Positions 25,399 to 34,749 of a DNA stretch of 64,000 nucleotides are shown here, piece after piece. Below the pieces are notes generated by a model. It was not told where the DNA came from and did no database searches. It saw only the letters and a list, made by a program, of their open reading frames with translations. Origin of the DNA: Nocardioides terrigena (lineage in GTDB: Bacteria > Actinomycetota > Actinomycetes > Propionibacteriales > Nocardioidaceae). The stretch is from NCBI RefSeq assembly GCF_003047265.1, contig NZ_PZYY01000013.1:1-64000 (forward strand), given 5' to 3'. The first letter of the stretch is position 1, and each line of letters begins with the position of its first letter. Both the position numbers and the translations under genes were made by a program.

Positions 25399-26818
25399 GG
25401 GCTCCCCGCAACAGGTCGAGGACCCGGGGGCCGAGCTGGGTGATGCTGCCCGCACCGAGTGTCAGCACGAGGTCGCCGGGGCGCGCGCGGGCCACGAGGG
25501 CCGCGGGCACCGCGTCGAAGTCGGGCTCGAAGAGGACGTGCTCGGCGTCGAGCGGCACGGCGTCGGCGACCAGGGCCCCGGTCACCGACGGGTCGGCGTC
25601 CTCGCGCGCGAGGTAGACGTCGAGGACGACCACCTCGTCGGCAGCACCGAGCGCGACGCCCATCTGCTCCCCGAAGATCCGGGTGCGGGAGACGAGGTGG
25701 GGCTGGAAGGCGACGACGATGCGGCCGTCGCCGGCCACGGCCCGGGCGGCCTGGAGGTCGCCGGCGATCTCGACGGGGTGGTGGGCGTAGGAGTCGTAGA
25801 CGCGCACGCCCGACCCCTCGCCCTTCAGCTCCATCCGCCGGCCCGTCCCGGTGAAGCCGGCCAGCCCGGCCAGGAGGCCGTCGGCGTCGTGCCCGAGCCG
25901 GAGGCCGAGGGCGAGCGCGGCCAGGGCGTCGAGGAGGTAGTGCCGGCCGGGGATGCGGAGCACCAGGTCGCCGACCTCGACGCCGTCGCGCAGCACCCGG
26001 CCGCGGGAGGTGGAACCCTCGAAGGCCACGTCGACGAGCCGCAGGTCGCAGGACTCGCCCTCACCGACGGTGATGACCTCGAGCCCGTCGGACCGGGCGT
26101 ACGTCGCCAGAGCCGCGGCCCCGGCGTCGTCACCGACCACGACGAGGAACCCGTCGCGGTCGATCGTGCCGGCGAACTCGTCGAACGCCGCGTGGTAGGC
26201 CTCCTCGGTGCCCCAGTTGTCGAGGTGGTCGGCCTCGACGTTGGTCACGATGGCGGCGTACGGGCGGTAGACGAGGAAGGCGCCGTCGCTCTCGTCGGCC
26301 TCGGCGACGAAGAGGTCGTCGGAGCCGGCGTCGGCGTTGCGACCGGTCGCGGTGAGCACCCCGCCCACGGCGTACGTCGGGTCGGCGCCCGCGGCGAGCA
26401 GCGCACTGGTGAGCAGGCCGGTGGTCGTCGTCTTGCCGTGCGTGCCGGCGACGGCGAGCACGCGCCGTCCGGCCATCACGGCGGCGAGGCCGGCCGAGCG
26501 TGGCAGCACCCGCAGGCCGCGACGGCGGGCCTCGAGCACCTCGGGGTTGTCCTCGCGCGCGGCAGTGGTGACCACGACGGTGTCGTCGGGCCCGAGGTCG
26601 CCGAGGTGGGCGGCGTCGTAGCCGAGGTGGCAGGTGACGCCGACCTCGCGCAACGACGGGAGGAACGGGGTGTCCTGGTCGTCGCTGCCACTGACCGGCA
26701 CACCCTGCGCGGCCATGATCCGGGCGATCGCGGAGAGGCCCGCACCGCCGATGCCGATGAAGTGCACCCGGCCGAGCCGGTCGGCGGGGAGCAGCTCGTC
26801 GGGGACGGGCACCCTCAC
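25391..26818 (-). CDS. murC: UDP-N-acetylmuramate--L-alanine ligase MurC
   Basis: Mur ligase of 475 residues adding L-Ala to UDP-MurNAc. N-terminal UDP-binding Rossmann domain (VHFIGIGGAGLSAIA), ATP loop AVAGTHGKTTTTGLL, then EADHLDNW and the C-terminal domain with DSYAHHPVEI. GTG start overlapping the murG stop by 4 bases (GTGA); upstream open frame is a shadow of murG. Part of the coupled chain murE to ftsQ. Confidence 0.96.
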   Translation of the reverse strand: MRVPVPDELLPADRLGRVHFIGIGGAGLSAIARIMAAQGVPVSGSDDQDTPFLPSLREVGVTCHLGYDAAHLGDLGPDDTVVVTTAAREDNPEVLEARRRGLRVLPRSAGLAAVMAGRRVLAVAGTHGKTTTTGLLTSALLAAGADPTYAVGGVLTATGRNADAGSDDLFVAEADESDGAFLVYRPYAAIVTNVEADHLDNWGTEEAYHAAFDEFAGTIDRDGFLVVVGDDAGAAALATYARSDGLEVITVGEGESCDLRLVDVAFEGSTSRGRVLRDGVEVGDLVLRIPGRHYLLDALAALALGLRLGHDADGLLAGLAGFTGTGRRMELKGEGSGVRVYDSYAHHPVEIAGDLQAARAVAGDGRIVVAFQPHLVSRTRIFGEQMGVALGAADEVVVLDVYLAREDADPSVTGALVADAVPLDAEHVLFEPDFDAVPAALVARARPGDLVLTLGAGSITQLGPRVLDLLRGARG

Positions 26819-27885
26819 CGGGCGACCTCCACGATGATGCGGGCCAGCGCCTCGTCGGCGTCGCGGGGCACCAGCGCGGCAGCGGCGGCGCCCATCCGGG
26901 CCAGCCGGTCGGTGTCGTGGAGCAGGCCGGGCACGGTCGCGCGGACCCACTCCGGCGTGAGGGCCTCGTTGCCGACGAGCAGCGCTCCCCCGGCGTCCAC
27001 GACGGTGCGGGCGTTGAGGGTCTGCTCGCCGTTGCCGATCGGCAGCGGCACGAACACGGCGGGCAGCCCGACGGCCGCGGCCTCGGTGAGGCTGGACGCG
27101 CCGGAGCGACAGATGACGAGGTCCGCGGCGGCGTACGCGAGGTCCATCCGGTCGACGAAGTCGAGCACCTTGTAGGGCACGCCGGTCGCGACCGGGCTGG
27201 CCTCGCCCTTGGGGCCGACGACGTGCAGCACCTGCACCCCGGCCTCTCCGAGGGCCTCGGCGGCCGCGGAGACGGACTGGTTGAGCTGCCGGGCGCCCTG
27301 GGAGCCCCCGGTGACGAGCAGCGTCGGGCGGTCGGCGTCGAGGCCGAAGAAGCGGCGGGCGCCGGCGCGGGCCGCCTCGCGGTCGAGGGTGGAGATCATC
27401 CGGCGGATGGGGAGGCCGACGTACTCGGCCTTCGGCAGCGGCGTGCCGTGGAAGCTCACCGCGACCCGGTCGGCCACCCGCGCGCCGACCTTGTTGGCCA
27501 GGCCCGGCAGGGCGTTCTGCTCGTGCACCACCAGCGGCAGCCGTCGGCGGCGGGCCGCGAGGTAGGCCGGCATCGAGACGTAGCCGCCGTAGCCGACGAC
27601 GACGTCGGGCTGGACCGTGTCGAAGACCTCGAGCGTGCGGCGTACGGCGTCGCGCAGCCGCAGCGGCACCCGCAGCAGCTCGCCCGAGGGCTTGCGCGGC
27701 AGCGGCACCGGCGGGATCAGGTGGAGGGGGTAGCCGGCCCGCGGCACGACGGTGTTCTCCAGGCCGCGGGGCGTGCCGAGGCAGTGGACCTCGACCGTCG
27801 GGTCGAGCCGCCGCAGGGCGTCGGCGGTGGCGATCAGGGGCGAGGTGTGGCCGGCGGTGCCACCGCCGGCGAGGAGTACGCGCAT
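26815..27885 (-). CDS. murG: UDP-GlcNAc:lipid I N-acetylglucosaminyltransferase MurG
   Basis: GT-B glycosyltransferase of 356 residues converting lipid I to lipid II on the cytoplasmic membrane face. The three G-loops are visible: AGGGTAGHTSP, GYGGYVSMP and TGGSQGARQLNQ; ICRSGASSLTEAAAVGLP forms the donor site. It lies 27 bases after ftsW and overlaps murC by 4 bases, so lipid II synthesis and flipping/polymerisation genes are expressed together. Confidence 0.96.
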   Translation of the reverse strand: MRVLLAGGGTAGHTSPLIATADALRRLDPTVEVHCLGTPRGLENTVVPRAGYPLHLIPPVPLPRKPSGELLRVPLRLRDAVRRTLEVFDTVQPDVVVGYGGYVSMPAYLAARRRRLPLVVHEQNALPGLANKVGARVADRVAVSFHGTPLPKAEYVGLPIRRMISTLDREAARAGARRFFGLDADRPTLLVTGGSQGARQLNQSVSAAAEALGEAGVQVLHVVGPKGEASPVATGVPYKVLDFVDRMDLAYAAADLVICRSGASSLTEAAAVGLPAVFVPLPIGNGEQTLNARTVVDAGGALLVGNEALTPEWVRATVPGLLHDTDRLARMGAAAAALVPRDADEALARIIVEVAR

Positions 27886-27912
27886 CAGGAGAAACCTATC
27901 GGGGAGGGCCGG

Positions 27913-29229
27913 TCAGCGCGTGCCCGGCGCCGACAGCCCGGCCGAGCGGTTGCGACGACGCGCCGCCAGGGCCGCGGCGGCCTCCGGCTCGCGCCGTGCG
28001 AAGCCGACCAGGAGCCCCAGCGCGACCAGGGACGGCAGCAGGGCGGACCCGCCGTAGGAGACCAGCGGGAGCGGGATGCCGATGACCGGCATCACGGCCA
28101 GCACCATGCCGACGTTGATGATCATCTGGCCGAGCAGCCACACCACGATGCCGAAGGACATGTAGCGCACGAACGGCTCGGCGGTGCGGGACGCGATGCG
28201 GATCGCCGCGAAGGCGATGGTGAAGAACAGGCCGATCACGAGCAGCGTGCCGACCAGGCCGAGCTCCTCGCCCAGGACGGCGAAGATGAAGTCGTTGTGG
28301 GCCTCGGGCAGGCCGCCCCACTTCTGCGTGGAGGCGCCGATGCCCTGACCGAACCACCCGCCCGTGGACAGCGCGTAGAGCCCGTGCGCCGGCTGCCAGC
28401 CGGTGTCGAGGTAGTCCTTGAACGGGTCGGAGAAGTTGGTGATCCGCTGGAGGCGCTCGGCGTCCATGGCGGCCAGGAACATCACCGCGACGCCGATGAT
28501 CGAGATGCTCAGCACGAAGAAGCGCGGCGGCGCGCCGACCACCCAGAGCATCCCCAGCAGGATCGCGAACAGCACCAGCGCGGTGCCGAGGTCGCGACCG
28601 AGGATGACCAGGCCGGTGGCCAGGAGCATGCCCGGCACGACCGGGATCATGATCTCGTGCACGCGGCCCAGCCGGCGCTCCTTGCGGGCGTAGATGTTGG
28701 CGGCCCACAGCACCAGGCCGAGCTTGGCTACCTCGGAGGGCTGGATCGCGAGGGGGCCGACGGCCAGCCAGTTCTGGTTGCCGTTGCGCTCGACGCCGAG
28801 GAACGCGGTGAGCAGCAGCAGGGTCAGCGACAGGAGGTAGGCAGGCCAGGCCAGCCGGCGGATCCAGGCGTGCGACATGCGGGAGGCGATGAAGGCGCAC
28901 GGCAGGCCGAGGAGCACCCACATCAGCTGGCGCTTGACGATCGCGTAGGAGTCGCCGGTGGTCTTGTAGGCGTCGACGCTCGAGGAGCTCAGCACCATCA
29001 TCAGGCCGATGGTGAGCAGCAGCGTCGAGGCGCCGAGCAGCAGGTAGTAGCTCGACAGGGGCCGGTCGAGCGCCTCGCGCAGGGCGTGGAGGCCACGTAG
29101 GCCGGGCAGCCCGGAGAGCCCGGGACGTCCCGGCACCCGCGGCATGAGCCGGGTCGGCGTCTCGGCGTCGCCGGTCGTGGCGTCGGTGCCGGTGGACTGG
29201 GGAGCCGGGCCCGGCGACAGGGTGGTCAT
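27913..29229 (-). CDS. ftsW: Septal peptidoglycan polymerase FtsW (SEDS family)
   Basis: SEDS glycosyltransferase of 438 residues that works with FtsI at the septum. A 60-residue Pro/Gly-rich cytoplasmic N-terminus precedes about ten membrane helices. Typical SEDS stretches: NWLAVGPLAIQPSEVAKL, RDLGTALVLF (catalytic Asp region) and GIPLPLVSYGGSALLPSLVALG. The ATG has GGAGGAGGGAG upstream, which decides the start. 23 bases after murD. Confidence 0.94.
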   Translation of the reverse strand: MTTLSPGPAPQSTGTDATTGDAETPTRLMPRVPGRPGLSGLPGLRGLHALREALDRPLSSYYLLLGASTLLLTIGLMMVLSSSSVDAYKTTGDSYAIVKRQLMWVLLGLPCAFIASRMSHAWIRRLAWPAYLLSLTLLLLTAFLGVERNGNQNWLAVGPLAIQPSEVAKLGLVLWAANIYARKERRLGRVHEIMIPVVPGMLLATGLVILGRDLGTALVLFAILLGMLWVVGAPPRFFVLSISIIGVAVMFLAAMDAERLQRITNFSDPFKDYLDTGWQPAHGLYALSTGGWFGQGIGASTQKWGGLPEAHNDFIFAVLGEELGLVGTLLVIGLFFTIAFAAIRIASRTAEPFVRYMSFGIVVWLLGQMIINVGMVLAVMPVIGIPLPLVSYGGSALLPSLVALGLLVGFARREPEAAAALAARRRNRSAGLSAPGTR

Positions 29230-29252
29230 CGCGGCCGCTCCCTCCTCCCGGC

Positions 29253-30725
29253 TCAGCTGCCGGGACCCTCGATCCGACGGTGGACCGCGGCGGCGAAGGC
29301 GTCGCCACGGGCGCCGTAGTTGGCGAACATGTCCATGGAGGCACATCCCGGCGCCAGCAGCACGGTGTCGCCCTCGCGGGCGAGCCGGGCAGCCGCGTCG
29401 ACGACGCGCTCCATCGGGTCCCCAGTCTCCCCGTCGCCGATCTCGATGACGGGCACATCGGGGGCGTGTCGCGAAAGGGCGTCGGCGACCACGTGGCGGT
29501 CGGCGCCGAGCAGCACGACGCCCCGGAGACGACCCCGGACGGCCTGCACGAGGTCGTCGAAGCGCGCCCCCTTGGCCAGGCCGCCGGCGATCCAGACGAC
29601 CTGGTCGTAGGCCTGCAACGACGACTGGGCGGCGTGAGGGTTGGTGGCCTTGGAGTCGTCGACCCAGGTCACTTCCCCGTGCTCCGCGACGTGCGCAATG
29701 CGGTGGCCGTCGGGGCGGAAGGCGCGCAGCCCCTCGCGCACGGCGGCCTGCGAGACACCGTGGGACCGGGCCAGCGCGGCCGCCGCCAGGGCGTTGGCGA
29801 CGAAGTGCGGCGCCGGGGACGCGAGGTCGGCGATCGTGCAGAGCTCGGCGGCGCTGGTGGACCGCTCCTCGATGAAGGCGCGGTCCGCGAGGATGTCCTC
29901 GACGACGCCGACCATGCCGACCGAGGGCATCCCGAGGGTGAAGCCGATCGCCCGGGCCCCCTCGACCACGTCGGCCTCGGCCACCAGCCGCTCGGTCGCC
30001 GGGTCCGCGACGTTGTAGACGCAGGCACGGCTGACCCGCTCGTAGATCCGGCCCTTGTCGGCGGCGTAGTCGTCCATGCCGCCGGGATACCAGTCGAGGT
30101 GGTCGGGCGCGACGTTGAGCACGGCGGCCGACTCCGCGCTCATCGAGTGCGTGTAGTGGAGCTGGAAGCTGGAGAGCTCGACGGCGAGGACGTCGTACGG
30201 CTCGGGGTCCATGACCGCCTCGACGATCGGGCGCCCCACGTTGCCGACGCACGCGCTGCGCAGCCCGGCGGCCCGCAGGATCGAGTCGAGCATCTGCACC
30301 GTCGTGGTCTTGCCGTTGGTGCCGGTGACGGCCAGCCACGGCGTGGCCCGCCCCAACTCGTCCGTGTCGCGCAGGCGCCACGCCAGCTCCACCTCGCCCC
30401 AGACGGGTACGCCGCGGGCGGCGGCCTGGGCGAGCAGCGGCGCGTCGGGGCGCCAGCCGGGCGAGGTGACGAGCAGGTCGACGTCGTCGGGCAGCGTGGC
30501 CGTGGCCCCGGGCTCGAGGCGGATGTCGCCGCCGAGGCTCTCGAGGAGGGTGGCCTTCTCCGCCTTCTCGTCGCTGGTCGCCTCGTCGAGGGCGGTGACG
30601 CCGGCGCCGAGGAAGAGCAGGTTGTCGGCGGCGGCGAAGCCGGAGACGCCGAAACCGGCGACCACGGCCTTCACGCCGTCCCAGGGGGTGTGTCGACCCA
30701 GCTGGTCGAGGTCGGGGTGGTTCAT
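29253..30725 (-). CDS. murD: UDP-N-acetylmuramoylalanine--D-glutamate ligase MurD
   Basis: Mur ligase of 490 residues adding D-Glu. N-terminal Rossmann part (VVAGFGVSGFAAADNLL), ATP loop AVTGTNGKTTTVQML, ELSSFQL, NVAPDHLDWY, and the C-terminal DDSKATNPHAA and GGLAKGARF motifs. ATG overlapping the mraY stop by 4 bases. Confidence 0.96.
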   Translation of the reverse strand: MNHPDLDQLGRHTPWDGVKAVVAGFGVSGFAAADNLLFLGAGVTALDEATSDEKAEKATLLESLGGDIRLEPGATATLPDDVDLLVTSPGWRPDAPLLAQAAARGVPVWGEVELAWRLRDTDELGRATPWLAVTGTNGKTTTVQMLDSILRAAGLRSACVGNVGRPIVEAVMDPEPYDVLAVELSSFQLHYTHSMSAESAAVLNVAPDHLDWYPGGMDDYAADKGRIYERVSRACVYNVADPATERLVAEADVVEGARAIGFTLGMPSVGMVGVVEDILADRAFIEERSTSAAELCTIADLASPAPHFVANALAAAALARSHGVSQAAVREGLRAFRPDGHRIAHVAEHGEVTWVDDSKATNPHAAQSSLQAYDQVVWIAGGLAKGARFDDLVQAVRGRLRGVVLLGADRHVVADALSRHAPDVPVIEIGDGETGDPMERVVDAAARLAREGDTVLLAPGCASMDMFANYGARGDAFAAAVHRRIEGPGS

Positions 30726-31834
30726 CCGATGCCCGCGACCCACTCGGCGTAGAAGATCCCCACGCCGGTCGCCACGCACAGGCCGGTGATGATCCAGAAG
30801 CGGATCACGATGGTGACCTGCTCCCAGCCGAGCATCTCGAAGTGGTGGTGCAGCGGCGTCATCCGGAACACCCGGTGACCCGGCTCGACCCGGAAGACCG
30901 ACCGGAAGGCCCCGCTGGCCCGGCTCACCTTGAAGACCGACACCTGGATCATCACCGAGAGGGTGACGGCGACGAAGAGCCCGCCGATGATGACGAGGAG
31001 CAGCTCGGTGCGCGTCATGATGGCGAAGCCGGCCATGGCGCCACCGAGGGCGAGGGAGCCGGTGTCCCCCATGAAGATCTGGGCCGGCGAGGCGTTCCAC
31101 CACAGGAAGCCGAAGCAGGCACCGGTGATCGCGGCGGCGATCACCGCGAGGTCGAGCGGGTCGCGCACCTCGTAGCACTTCGGCCCGGCCTCGATGGCGC
31201 AGGACTGGGAGTTCTGCCAGATGTTGACCAGCGTGTAGGCCGCGAAGACCAGGATGCTGCACCCCGTGGCCAGGCCGTCGAGGCCGTCGGTGAGGTTGAC
31301 CGCGTTGCTGAACCCAGTGACGAAGAACCAGATCAGGACGATCACCACGACGGTCGGCAGCGCGAACGCCTCGTAGTCGCGGATGAAGGAGATGTGGTGG
31401 GAGGCCGGCGTCTGGCCGCGGTCGTCCTCCAGCGCGGGAGAGAGCGCCAGGAACCCGAACACCACCGCAATGACGGTCTGCCCGATCATCTTGGCGCGGC
31501 TGCGCAGGCCGAGGTTGCGCTGCCGGCTGATCTTGATGAAGTCGTCGAGGAACCCGACCACGCCGAGCCCGACGAAGAGGAACAGCAGCAACATCGCGGA
31601 GGCCGACGGCATCTGCAGGGTGATGAGCTTGGCCGTGAAGTAGCCGACCACCGTGGCCAGGATGATCACGAGCCCGCCCATGGTGGGCGTGCCCCGCTTG
31701 GTGTGGTGGGTCGTGGGCCCGTCGTCGCGGATCTCCTGGCCGTAGCCGCGGCGCGCGAGCACCTTGATCGCGTAACGGGTGCCGATCAGCGAGATCAGCA
31801 GCGAGAGCCCGCCACCGAGCAGGATCGCTCTCAT
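30722..31834 (-). CDS. mraY: Phospho-N-acetylmuramoyl-pentapeptide transferase MraY
   Basis: Polytopic enzyme of 370 residues making lipid I from UDP-MurNAc-pentapeptide and undecaprenyl phosphate. About ten membrane helices. Catalytic signatures: FVGLGVVGFLDDFIK, NAVNLTDGLDGLATG, FMGDTGSLALGG and the cytoplasmic loop MTPLHHHFE. A 50-residue periplasmic-side insertion with two Cys (SCAIEAGPKCYEV) is unlike enterobacterial MraY but seen in actinobacteria. Overlaps murF and murD by 4 bases each. Confidence 0.95.
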   Translation of the reverse strand: MRAILLGGGLSLLISLIGTRYAIKVLARRGYGQEIRDDGPTTHHTKRGTPTMGGLVIILATVVGYFTAKLITLQMPSASAMLLLFLFVGLGVVGFLDDFIKISRQRNLGLRSRAKMIGQTVIAVVFGFLALSPALEDDRGQTPASHHISFIRDYEAFALPTVVVIVLIWFFVTGFSNAVNLTDGLDGLATGCSILVFAAYTLVNIWQNSQSCAIEAGPKCYEVRDPLDLAVIAAAITGACFGFLWWNASPAQIFMGDTGSLALGGAMAGFAIMTRTELLLVIIGGLFVAVTLSVMIQVSVFKVSRASGAFRSVFRVEPGHRVFRMTPLHHHFEMLGWEQVTIVIRFWIITGLCVATGVGIFYAEWVAGIG

Positions 31835-33213
31835 GCGTTGCTCCCTTCGGTGCCACCCGGGTCGGGGGCCAACAATCCTTCGACGACGACTTCGAGCGCC
31901 GCGCCTCGCGATGCCTTCACCAGGACGACGTCGGCAGCCGACACATTCTCCCGCAACCAGACCAGTGCCTCGTCACGCCCCGCCGTGATGATCGCCTCAC
32001 GGGGCCACCCGGTCGCCATGTGGGCAGCCATCTCGCCGACGGTCACCAGCACGTCCACGCCGGCGGCCTGCGCGAAGTCCCCGACGCGGCGGTGGGCCTG
32101 CTCGGCGTCCGGGCCGAGCTCGAGCATCTCGCCGAGGACGGCGACGGTACGACGCCCGGAGCTGCGGCCGATGACCTGCAGCGACTCCAGCGCGGCCTCC
32201 ATCGACTCGGGGTTGGCGTTGTAGGCGTCGTTGACCACCACCGCCCCGTCGGAGCGCTCGCTGACCTCCATCCGCCAGCGACTGGCCGACTGCGCGTCGG
32301 CGAGCGCGTCGGCGACCGTGTCGAGGTCGACCCCGGCGGCCAGCGCCATGGCGGCGGCCGCTGCAGCGTTGCGCCACTGGAAGGCACCGACCTGCGCGAG
32401 GTGCACGGTGGCCCCGGATCCGAGGTGGGTCAGGTCGAAGGACTGGCGCCCGAGCTCGTCGCTGACCAGGTCGCTGACCGCGACGTCGGCGGGCGGCGGC
32501 CCGAAGGTCCGCACCTGCGCGACGGTGCGCTCCGCCATGGCCGCGACGAGCGGGTCCTCCGCGTTGAGCACGGCGGTGCCGTGGGCGGGCAGCGCCTCGA
32601 CGATCTCGCCCTTGGCCTGGGCGATGGCCTCGCGGCTCCCGAACTCCCCGATGTGGGCGGTGCCGACGTTGAGCACGGCGGCCACCGTGGGCGGCGCGAC
32701 GGTGCAGAGGTAGCCGACGTGGCCGATGCCCCGTGCGCCCATCTCGACGACGAGGTAACGGGTCTCCTCGGTCGCCCGAAGGACCGTGAGCGGCACGCCG
32801 ATCTCGTTGTTGAAGTTGCCGCGGGTCGCGACCGTCGGCCCGGCGGCCTCGAGCACGTGGGCGAGGTAGTCCTTGGTGCCGGTCTTGCCCTGGCTGCCGG
32901 TGAGGGCGAGCACGGTGGTGTCGGGGAGCTGGTCCACGACGTGACGGGCCAGCACACCGACGGCCCGGACGACGTCGTCGACGACGACCGTCGGGGCCTC
33001 GGTCGGCCGGCTGCCGAGGACGGCGGCGGCGCCGGCCGCGAGCGCCGTACCGGCGAAGTCGTGGCCGTCCACCCGCTCGCCCTCGACCGCGACGAACAGG
33101 CCGCCGGGCTCGGGGGTGCGGGTGTCGACGAAGGCACCACCGGTGACGGTGGCCTCGCCGTGGGCGACGCCGCCCACGGCCTCGGCGATCTCGGCCAGGG
33201 TCATCTCGATCAT
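31831..33213 (-). CDS. murF: UDP-MurNAc-tripeptide--D-alanyl-D-alanine ligase MurF
   Basis: Mur ligase of 460 residues completing the pentapeptide. N-terminal MurE/MurF-type domain (FVDTRTPEPGGLFVAVEGER), ATP loop ALTGSQGKTGTKDYL, VVEMGARGIGHVGYL, NAYNANPESM and GEMLELG. Unlike most Mur ligases the P-loop reads SQGKTGT. ATG overlaps the murE stop by 4 bases. Confidence 0.95.
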   Translation of the reverse strand: MIEMTLAEIAEAVGGVAHGEATVTGGAFVDTRTPEPGGLFVAVEGERVDGHDFAGTALAAGAAAVLGSRPTEAPTVVVDDVVRAVGVLARHVVDQLPDTTVLALTGSQGKTGTKDYLAHVLEAAGPTVATRGNFNNEIGVPLTVLRATEETRYLVVEMGARGIGHVGYLCTVAPPTVAAVLNVGTAHIGEFGSREAIAQAKGEIVEALPAHGTAVLNAEDPLVAAMAERTVAQVRTFGPPPADVAVSDLVSDELGRQSFDLTHLGSGATVHLAQVGAFQWRNAAAAAAMALAAGVDLDTVADALADAQSASRWRMEVSERSDGAVVVNDAYNANPESMEAALESLQVIGRSSGRRTVAVLGEMLELGPDAEQAHRRVGDFAQAAGVDVLVTVGEMAAHMATGWPREAIITAGRDEALVWLRENVSAADVVLVKASRGAALEVVVEGLLAPDPGGTEGSNA

Positions 33214-34736
33214 CGGCGGGCCTGCGCGATCTCCTCGGCGGCGACCACGCGGTCGTCGAAGGGGTGCACCTCTCCGTGCACCTCCTGCCCGGTCTCGTGG
33301 CCCTTGCCGGCGATGAGCACCACGTCCCCGGGACGCGCGCGGCGTACGGCGTCGCGGATGGCCGCGCGCCGGTCGCCGATCTCGACCACCTCGGCCGCTC
33401 CCTCGCCGGTCCCGGCGACGACGGCGGCCCGGATCGCGGTCGGGTCCTCGGTGCGCGGGTTGTCGTCGGTGACGATCACGACGTCGGCCAGACGGGCGGC
33501 GATCTCGCCCATGATCGGCCGCTTGCCGGGGTCGCGGTCGCCACCGGCGCCGAGGACGACGACGACCTGCCCGTCGGTGAGCGGACGCAGGGTGGCGAGC
33601 ACGGCCTCGACCGCGTCGGGCTTGTGGGCGTAGTCGACGACCACGGTGAAGTCCTGTCCGGCGTCGACGCGCTCCAGCCGGCCCGGCACTCCCCCGCCGG
33701 CCGCGATGCCGCGCGCGACCTGGTGGGGGTCGAGGCCGGCCAGCGCCGCGGAGGCGATCGCCGCGAGCGCGTTGGAGACGTTGAAGGCGCCGGGGACGGG
33801 CACCCCGGCGTCGACCCGGAGGCCTTCGGGGCCGGTGACGGTGAAGCGGGCGCCGTCGCCGGCCAGCTCCACGTCCACAGCCCGCCAGTCGGCGTCGCGA
33901 CCCTCGCTCGAGAAGGTCTGCATGGGGATGGCGGCCCGCTCCAGCAGCAACCGGCCGTGCTCGTCGTCGACGTTGGTCAGCCCGAGCCGGGCCCGCTCGG
34001 GGGTGAAGAGGGACGCCTTGGCGGCGAAGTAGTCCTCCACGTCCGGGTGGAAGTCGAGGTGGTCGCGACCCAGGTTGAGGAAGGTCGCCACGTCGAAGAC
34101 GACTCCGTCGACCCGGCCGAGGACGAGGGCGTGGCTGGAGACCTCCATCGCGCAGGCGACGACGCCCTGCTCGCGCATCACCGCGAAGAGGCCGTGGAGG
34201 TCCGGGGCCTCGGGGGTGGTGAGCGACGTCTTCACGTCGACGCCGTGGATGCGGGTGCCGACGGTGCCGACGACGGCGGCGGGTACGCCGGCCTGCTCGA
34301 GACCCGCCTCCAGCAGCCGGGTCGTCGTGGTCTTGCCCTGGGTGCCGGTCACGCCGATCACGGTGAGGTCGGCGGTGGGATCGCCGTAGAGGTGGGCCGC
34401 CACGCGACCGAGGACCGCGCGGGGGTGCTCGACGACCAGCACCGGCGTGCCGGGCGGCAGGCGGTCGGCGCCGTCGGCGTCGGTGAGCACGGCGACGGCT
34501 CCCGCGGCGAGGGCCTGGTCGGCGAAGTCGGCGCCGTGCGCACGGGTGCCCGGGAGGGCGGCGTACAGGTCGCCGGGGAGGATGCGCTGGGTGCTCAGGG
34601 AGATCCCGGTGACCGCGACGTCGAGGTCGCCGTCACCGCGCACGGGGGTCAGGGTGCCGAGCCAGTCGACCAGGTCGGCCAGTCGGGTCACGACGGGCTG
34701 TCCGGGGCGGGTGCCGGTCTGGGGGTTGCCGATCAC
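33210..34736 (-). CDS. murE: UDP-MurNAc-tripeptide synthetase MurE (diaminopimelate-adding type expected)
   Basis: Mur ligase of up to 508 residues adding the third residue. Seen: an N-terminal domain (ISLSTQRILPGDLYAALPGTRAHGADF), ATP loop VTGTQGKTTTTRLLEAG, LTTPEAPDLHG, and near the C-terminus VTDDNPRTEDP. The Asp-Asn-Pro-Arg motif is characteristic of ligases that add meso-diaminopimelate; LL-DAP, as in many relatives of this organism, cannot be excluded. The GTG at 34736 has no clear ribosome site; a second GTG about 15 codons in is an alternative. 13 bases after ftsI. Confidence 0.93.
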   Translation of the reverse strand: MIGNPQTGTRPGQPVVTRLADLVDWLGTLTPVRGDGDLDVAVTGISLSTQRILPGDLYAALPGTRAHGADFADQALAAGAVAVLTDADGADRLPPGTPVLVVEHPRAVLGRVAAHLYGDPTADLTVIGVTGTQGKTTTTRLLEAGLEQAGVPAAVVGTVGTRIHGVDVKTSLTTPEAPDLHGLFAVMREQGVVACAMEVSSHALVLGRVDGVVFDVATFLNLGRDHLDFHPDVEDYFAAKASLFTPERARLGLTNVDDEHGRLLLERAAIPMQTFSSEGRDADWRAVDVELAGDGARFTVTGPEGLRVDAGVPVPGAFNVSNALAAIASAALAGLDPHQVARGIAAGGGVPGRLERVDAGQDFTVVVDYAHKPDAVEAVLATLRPLTDGQVVVVLGAGGDRDPGKRPIMGEIAARLADVVIVTDDNPRTEDPTAIRAAVVAGTGEGAAEVVEIGDRRAAIRDAVRRARPGDVVLIAGKGHETGQEVHGEVHPFDDRVVAAEEIAQARR

Positions 34737-34749
34737 GTGGCGAGACTAG